From NCBI RefSeq assembly GCF_047948215.1, contig NC_134461.1, positions 83,352,103 to 83,416,102 on the forward strand: a DNA stretch of 64,000 nt, read 5' to 3'. Below, in pieces: positions 50,701-59,700 of the stretch; the first letter of the stretch is position 1, and each line of letters opens with the position of its first letter. The position numbers and the translations under genes were made by a program. This DNA comes from Lycorma delicatula. Taxonomy: Eukaryota; Arthropoda; Insecta; Hemiptera; Fulgoridae. The notes below the pieces were generated by a model, which saw only the letters and a list, made by a program, of their open reading frames with translations, was not told where the DNA came from and ran no database searches.

Positions 50701-53700
50701 TTCAAATGTTCTCAGTAAATGACATGTCAGACCTGCAACATGTGGACATGCATTATCTTATTGTGCAACAGGACGACGCCATTGGTCAGCCCCATGTTGC
50801 CGATTTTGAATGGCGTATCATAATTTACAGTTTCAAGTAGGCTTCAGCATTTATAGTCATTCCACGTGGCATGAAATCAATCAGCAGTATGTCAAACCGA
50901 TCCCAAAACACTGTGGCCATCAGTTTGCATCCAAATGGTTGTGGTTTGACTTTTGTTGGTCTGGTTGATGTTATTTTCTCTGGCATGTAATATGAAATCT
51001 ACGTTTCGTCGCTGATAACAGTTGAATTAAGGAAATCATCATCTTTTTCCATGTAACACATCGAAGATTTCTAATCAGATCCCTTTTAGATTTTTTGCGA
51101 CATTCCATTAAAACGTGCGGCACCCAACGAACACAAACCTTTCTGAAGCCTAAATGTTCATGAACACCAGTGTGTGAACAGCTCTTGAAACATCAGGAAA
51201 AAGAAGGGCCAGATTGGAAATCATTGAGCGACAATCTTTTCTGATTTCATAATCGACGTGTTTAACAAGTTCTCAGTGATTATCAAGTGCCTCTTCGAAT
51301 GTTTATCATGCGCATTTAATTCTGTTATATCTAAACCTTTCACACCATATTTGGACGTTTCTTTCATTCATTACAGTACAGTACACAGCAACCAATTGCT
51401 ATGAATTTCAGCTGGCTTAATGTTTTGATGGTTTAAAAAATGTATGTCCATATATTTCACAGACGGCGGCATCATCGATTTTCCTATTCATTTTACAACA
51501 TAACACACACGTAATCACTACAATGTGACAATTTAGACAACATTGCAGTGTGTACATTACTAGCATGGCCATGAACGACACAGTTTCACCAACCTTAAGG
51601 AGAGAAATTTCCCTGCGTTCTTTACTTTAGAGAATGCTATTTCTAGATAACTGTAAGTAGACAGTTCCACTAGAGAAGAAGACTACCATTGTATTATTGC
51701 CCGTTGCTGTCATTCAATGGATTTGCCATGATTAGATGCTGCAATAATTATGAAGATAATTTTCATGACCCGTGATAGTGTTTATAAACAGCTTTTACTT
51801 GATATACCTATTTTATTTACTTTTCTCAATCATAATTTACTGCATTGGAAAAGTTTTATTATGATTAATTTGCCAGGATATTTCTTGCATTGATCCTTTT
51901 TTTTACAGGACTAGTTTAGATTGACTGCCAGTTTTGTAGTTGTTCTCAAATATTTAAAAATAAATCAGGTCTCTGTAATCTATGAATGAATGATATAGCT
52001 AAGTATACTTTTTCATGACTGCTTGGTTTAATAAATATCCAAGGTTTTGGTGAATTACATTATCAGTATTCTCATAATTGTAAATTAACTTTGTTAAAGA
52101 GTTGACTTGACTTTGTGCAAGAGTTAACTTGCATGGAGGCTTGTGCAACCAACATTAATTAAAAACATATATGTCTCATTTTTGTCTAAGTTGAATATAA
52201 AACTGGATGCTCCAGTTTTGTTATAAATGTTCATAAATAAATAACTGAAAAATTTAATTAAAATCTGAATTCTTTTAATTTTTATTAATCTACATTCAGA
52301 AAAGAATTAACTGCAACATTGATATTGTGATTTTATTATATTTGTAGGCAGTTAACATAACATAAATATAAAAGTTGGGAAAATTACTTAAAGAGAATTA
52401 CATATATTTCAGTCGTAATTTGCGGTTTGAAAGAAATATAAATTTGAATTGAAATATAAATGACAGGTATATTAAATTATTCTAGAATTAAGTTAAAATA
52501 CTTAACATAAAAAAGTAAAAAAGAAAGTTGTTCAGTTGATCTTGTAAATGTAAGCACATAAAAAATAAAATGTTAAGGCAGTAATATTTATAATTTTGTT
52601 TATTTTATTTGTTAGAAATTAAATTATTTATTTAATAATGCCATTGAGCAAACGAATTTGATGGTCAATAAAAATTTATCTAAAAAGATGAACTAATTGG
52701 ATATCAATAATCCATTACAATGATAAAGACAAGTAACAAAATTTAATAATTTGTAAAACTAATATTTTGTGATTTTTCAAAGATGTTGGCTCATTTTGAA
52801 CATCAATATTAATTTACTATTATAGTATATATTAATAGAATAAAAATTGACCTGCTGAAGTGTGAAATTTTTCTTGTTTTTGTATAGATTAATCCAAATA
52901 CCCTTGGTGTAGAATCTTTTGGTAATATTTCATTTGGTGTTACACATGTTCATTTGCAAAAAAGGTGTATCATCATGTGTCTTAAATACTGAATAAAAAG
53001 TAATTATTATTTGCATATCCAGTTCTCATCGTGAACAAAATAATAGTTTATTTTTAATGCATGGAACAAGTGCACTTCTTTTGAATTAAAGAATCAAGAA
53101 TAGCTATTTAGTCATTTGAACATTGTTTATCTGAATTCTATGTGGAACAGAATTAGTTTAGAATTATTTCATAGATTGAAAAGAGTTGGTTTTATATTTT
53201 TTCTTAATTATCCTTGTCTTTTAGGATTGTTTCATCTGACACTAATTATTTAATTCTGGATTCTAGAAAAAATACTTAATTCTGTAGATAAATATTTACA
53301 AAGTGGGGTTGGTGGTCAAATGTTGTATTAGTTTAGGATTATAAATCTACATTTTTAAACTATGCAAATTAAATTCTTTTTCATTTTTTCATCTTGGTTC
53401 TAATCTGCAGATTATAGCCAAAATGTGTAAAGATAAATAAATCTGTTCAAGCAATTTCACTTGGTCAGAATGTGTTTTTAGTATAGGGGTCTAAAAGAAA
53501 ATTGTGTAAAATCTTTTTTTTCATGGAATTTAATCTTGTAAAGGAACAAATAAAAATTAAATTCAAATATAAACATTAGGAACATAATGATAATTTAAAA
53601 GTTTATATAAAAGAAATAAATTAATAGAAATACTTTTAGTTTATGTTTAATACTTAATATCATGTTTAACAGTTTAAACTTTTATTTATTTTTTTTGAGC

Positions 53701-56700
53701 CAATGAAAGTTTTCATAAGTGTTTCAATATCGGAATAGAACTTTTTTAAAAAATATAATTAACTTTTTACATACAAATGAGTAACTAGAAAATTATAAAA
53801 CATATAAAAATTGAATAATGTATTAACATGTTACTAGAGTATAATATCTTTCAATTCAATTAACAGATGGTGTAAATTGCAAATAGTTTAATAAATTTTA
53901 TTTATACGTTTTGGTTGAAGATTAACTTATGTAATATTTTATACCTAACAGGTGTAGTGTTTGACTGACAGATAAATGTAATATTTTATACCTAACAGGT
54001 GTAGTGTTTGACTGACAGATAAATTTGGTTGGTTTTACTGTTGCTTCTGATTGGGATTGTATTTTTACAAAGTAAAATATAATAAAACAACTTGCTTTTT
54101 CACTGGTTCTCTGCAATATGTATAATTTAATATGGTATAATTAATTTGTTTTGGTATTTTATATTATCTTATCTATAAAACTGATGCAATGGTTAACTGA
54201 TTTTTCTCATATGCCATAGAGTAGCACATTATGTAATAAAACAATGATTTATTTATTTATTTCTACAAATAACAAATTTTGTATCGCATTTTATATCTTG
54301 ATACTAATAGTAATTACCGTTTACTAATTGTAAAGTACAATATCAGCTGAAATAGAATTTTTTGTTTAATTATTATATTACAGGTTTAAATTTATATATC
54401 GTAGAATTTTATCTTTGTGATAAGAATTTTTATGGTACATAAGATCATTTGTTGCTCTATAAATGACCAGGAATGAAACTATGCTTTTATTCACACGAGT
54501 TGAATTTTGATTTTTATATGCAAATATTGTTGTTTTACATTATTTTGATGAGAATTATTGCTGGCTTAGAAGGAATTGTCTGACAGCATTTTTTAAGTAT
54601 AACAATCATCCATATTGTTTTTAGAATGTGACGACTTATCTAATATATTCCAAAGATTGACGTTATCATTCCTGTGTTAGTCATGCAGGCAGAAAAAATT
54701 ACTTTTCATCATAGTTCTTTATTTATTTCTGTAGTGTAACTTGCCTACAAAATTGAAATGAATGCACCAGAATAATATTTACTGTCATCGTTTGTATTCT
54801 TATTATTTACATTCAGACAGTTGAATTTTTTTCTAACATTAAAGAACATTCAAATACTGCTGCTGCTATTATATGGTATAGATTTTGTGTCTAAAGCATG
54901 TAATTAATTGATATTATTTTAATATTAACTAGAATTTATTTTGTATCATTAAAATAAAAACCTTTTATGGCAAATTTTTAAACCAGAATAGTATTTACTG
55001 GATGTAAGACGTATTCACTTCACTTGACATTGCTCAAACTTAAATTTTGCTATGAAATGTGTTTACGTTTTAGAATAACATTATAAAAACTATAATGAAA
55101 TTTAAAAAAAAAGGTGGAACAGTGTTGATGAGTGTGACTCTCCCCCACCAAGGTTATGAATTCTCTCTGTGAGGATCCACTTAAACTGCAGTTTGTTCTC
55201 ATCACTAAGATGTTCTATGTCACTGATATTTCTGCTTTGATCGTCATTCAATTAATAGTCATAGTTTACATTAATTATAAATTATCCATTTCCTCATCAA
55301 TTATATCATTTTCTAAGTAACTGTGCTCAATTGTTTAACATGTTCACAACTTCTCAGATTTTTGGCGCCATAAATCTGAATGAGTTTGACAAGTTTTTTC
55401 CTGTAAAGGCAAATTGATGTTTTGCTCAACCACTTGTTTTTAATTGCAGCCCAAATCAAAACTGTTATTGGATTTAGATCAGGGTGGTATGGCAGTAGCC
55501 TTAGAGGTATATGACTCTACTCTGAACAATTTCATCCACGATGAATTCTTTCCCATTAAAATTATTTACTGCTTGGCAAAAACTGTGCTTTTATCTATGA
55601 TTTACCATAAATGAGCTTACGATTGTTCAGCCAGAATGTTCCTCTTGGGTATAGCTTTGTCAAAATAGACCATGTTCCAACAGTTTTTTCTGTATTTGTG
55701 TATATTCTGCAGATAATGCATCCTCCACGCTGCAATATCTGACCATTCAATTAGCAAGCAGTTTTCGTTAGGACTGACATATTTTCCATGAAAAACCAAG
55801 CTTTAATAGTAATTTTCTTAAGATATTCCAAACTCCAGTTGGTGACACAATCTTCTTTCAAGACTGGCAGTAACTTCTTGATTGTCAGAATCTCTTTTCT
55901 TACTGTTAAAAGAAATGAATATTTTTATGGATGGTACACTCTAAAGCTGTTGTCTACTACAATTTTGTTTTTGCGCTTGTATGATTTCTCCTGAGGAGCT
56001 GAAAACGCAACCCCCTAATGGGGGGGGGGGGTGTAATTGACCCCTTGGCGGAGTATTCTTCTCCTTTTGTGAGAATTTTCTGTACAATAATTTTTGAAAT
56101 ATTCAGCCTCCACCGCCATGTTAATAACATTAAAGTTAGCTGAATTTACTTGTTTTTTTATGCATTCTAAATATTGAGCTGCATTATATAAAATTTCACA
56201 AGTTGACTTTTAAAGATCTTCCTGATATGCCTCTAGAAGTAGTCACCATACTGCTTATTAATGAACTTTATTTGATTAAAACTTGGGTAACATTATTTAT
56301 TAACAGAAAAATGTAGTTGTAATAAACAAAATTAAAAGAAAACTTAAAATTTAATATCGTTTTAGACTAGTTAAAAAAAATTACGTTTAAAAGAAGATGC
56401 ACAATGCCTACACTCACAGGCCACAAGTATGGGCTGAGATGCAATGTTTTCTATAACCCACATAAATCCCACCTGAGGAATTAACTACCATTTAAGAATA
56501 ATATTTTAACAATTTCCTAGTTTTTATGCCGGTAAATTATTTATTCATCACAAGCAATAAATTAGTCTCTGGAATGTGATTTTAGTCACTAGATGATAAA
56601 TTCATTGGTAATTGTCAAAACAAATAATTGTAATAACATAATTCCAAACAACATTTGCAATGAACACTGTTAAAAGAGCTGACTTTATTAATTAAAAAAT

Positions 56701-59700
56701 ATAGTGACTGGTAAATTTATTTTTATTCACATTTAGAAAAAATAGAAAAATGTGTGGAAAACCTTAACACCAGCATTACGCAGGTTGTACAGTAGTACAT
56801 TTTGTAAATACTTAATTTTATGATGTGTTGCTTTGAGCTGTCTGTTGCAAGATGCCAACTAGAGAAAGTATCAGCAACCACATGATCATTCGTCGAAAGG
56901 AGAGAGGGACATGAGATATCCCTACATGTGTGTGATGGATATGGGTAGTCATATTTTTTTATTAAATAAAAAATTGGTCATTTCTGTAAATTAAAGTTCA
57001 TAATAAGAGTCATTTTTCATCTTTATGACCAGCAGTCACTAAATTTAATTTGCCAAATTTTCAGAGCATATAGCAGTTGAAATTTATTTTGTGCATAAGG
57101 AAGCTACATTTCTATTCAGTTTGCTGAATTTTAATCAGTTTTGCTTGTATAAGACTGATTTTTTTATACATTGATTGATAGTATGTTTAAAAAAAGTGTA
57201 TTCTCCAACTTATATAAACTTTAGTTCTTCTATACCTGAATTGACAAAGAAAATGTAGGTTGGAAGGGATGATAATTTATTTTATAAATTCAATTTTAAG
57301 AATTTATTATACAGACTTATATTTTTTTAATTAATTTTTTGTTATTACAATGTATATTTAAAATAAGATGTTTTTAGAAGTATAAGAGGTTGCAGCCAAT
57401 GGTTTTAATCCAATTAAAAGAGAATAATGGCCGCAAGAAAGTAGTGCAGTGCTGCATAAGTAAAACAGTTCCGTTGCTAAAGCATTTGTACACTTTTTGC
57501 AAATTATCTGACAATTTGCCAAAGTACAAGATAAACAACCATTGTTTTGACAAATTCTATTTTCACATGATTGTCCAACTTGATAGCTTTATAATATATT
57601 AAATTCCTCAGTATTCAAAGGCTTATATTATACAATTTATTGTATGCAATGCAATAGTAACTGTGAATTCTTAATCTTTTTTTCCACTCTTATTGACAAT
57701 AGGTGTTTCAGGCCACACTTAATAAATAACGAAAAATTTAACTTGCCATTAAACAATTTTTTAGTTAAAGGTGTTCATTTTAGTTCAACTTCTTATGTAG
57801 GTGCTAGTACAAATTTTGTTCATTGCAGAATGACCTTTACATCAAGCATCACCCACTCAGGTTTATAATATATCGAGCATCAATTTAGGTTTTAATTATA
57901 ATATTAAGAAGTTCCATTACTTGCTCTTTTAATTTAAAGGTTGGTGCGGTACTTTATTGTTTTCCTTGTGCATGATTTTGAAGAAACAATTTATTTAGAA
58001 GAATTTACCAGAAATTTGCTATATTAAATAACAAACAGTAGAATAAATCAATAATACAAAGCCTGAATCACTATTAACTGCTCTGGAGACTCATTGGGGC
58101 TATTGTTGAAACATATTTATTATTGGATGTCGTTTTTTATTAGTGATATTAATTTGTTGCCGATATTTATATTAAATATGGAGGTTTGCAACTAATTTTT
58201 AATTTTGTAACATTTAATAGTTTTTCTTTAGATTTACTTAACATTATAATTCAGATATGAGACATTATATAAGATAGTAGGAAAATGTTTAAATGCATAA
58301 ATGTTGTTTAGCACTTGTTGGTTTTCCATGAAGATAACTTGAGTGTAATATTATGTGTTTTATTATGTATATTATATTACTATTGACTACTGGTTGTGCT
58401 GCATTAAGACATCAAAATTCAGTTTATTCAGTAATGAAAGGAAGTTTAGAAGTTAATCTATGATGGAACACACATTCGAGTGTATTATCTTTAGTATGTT
58501 AATATGTGTTAACGTGGAAAAAGAGATTTTGGGGGTGGTTGTAAAATCTAACAGAATGCTGCTTTTTCTGAAGACTATAAAAATGTCATTTCGTGAAATT
58601 GTGATTTCTTACACTATCATAAAATAACTGTTTTATTCAGATTTAGATAAATAATATGTCTAGAAAAATTAAATTTGATTACTTAACATTAACTAATTTT
58701 TATTTAAAGCGTTATCCAAAGAATTTAGTGAAAATGTGGCATACAATTTTCATTGACTTGTCTTTGTGACATATGTTGAATGGGGGGATCAATTTTTATT
58801 TTGTGGTGTTAAATATACTATTTATGATTATTCTAATTGTCTGAAATGAAACAACATTTAAAAAATTTTAATGACGGAATTTACTTTTTTATGTTATAAA
58901 TGGTGTAGAAATTAAAATTATTTTTTAATAAAAAGTTTACGTTTTATATTAACTAACTCAAGTTTGAGTTTCATGTATATTTAACTCTGCTGAATGTGAC
59001 AGTTTTACCTTGCTGCCTTGCTTACCGTACCGCTATTAGCCATCAGTATTTGTAGTTTATTATAAATGAAATTGGAAGGTGAAATTTTAAATAATAAAAA
59101 TGATTAAAGTGATAATATGTGTAACTCAATTTAACTTTTAGATTAAAGGGAGGTAGTATTTACATATTAAATTAGTAGGTCTATTAACTCTGAAGTTAAT
59201 AAAACTTTGTTATCTTTGTGGCATATGATAAACAAGTTTATCCATTGTATCTTATCTGTTAAATAACATAAAATAGTTTTTGGGTTAATAAAATATAACT
59301 AATTTTTTTGTATCAGCACATCGGATTTTCATTTAATTTCTATAATTTTTTTATTGTAGAAGTTAAGTTAGACTAAGTAAAAATTAAAATATATCTATAT
59401 ATCAGCCTTAATAGTTTATGATAAAAATTTCTTCGATTCAAATATTGCTTTAACACAGGTTTTAAGATACAGACTTAATTGCAGGGCATAACATTGTTAC
59501 ATTACAAGATTGTGTATTTATTTTGTTCTGATGATTATCTCAAAATGGAAACAATTAAAAAGTAAAAATTTGTATTTTAAATAAATTTAGTTTTAATATT
59601 TATCTAAAAAGAGAATGATATGTTATCAATCATTCCATTTTACAGTGGAGTTAGTTGTTGCTTATAAATATTTAATATATCTGCTCACAATTGTAGGTAG

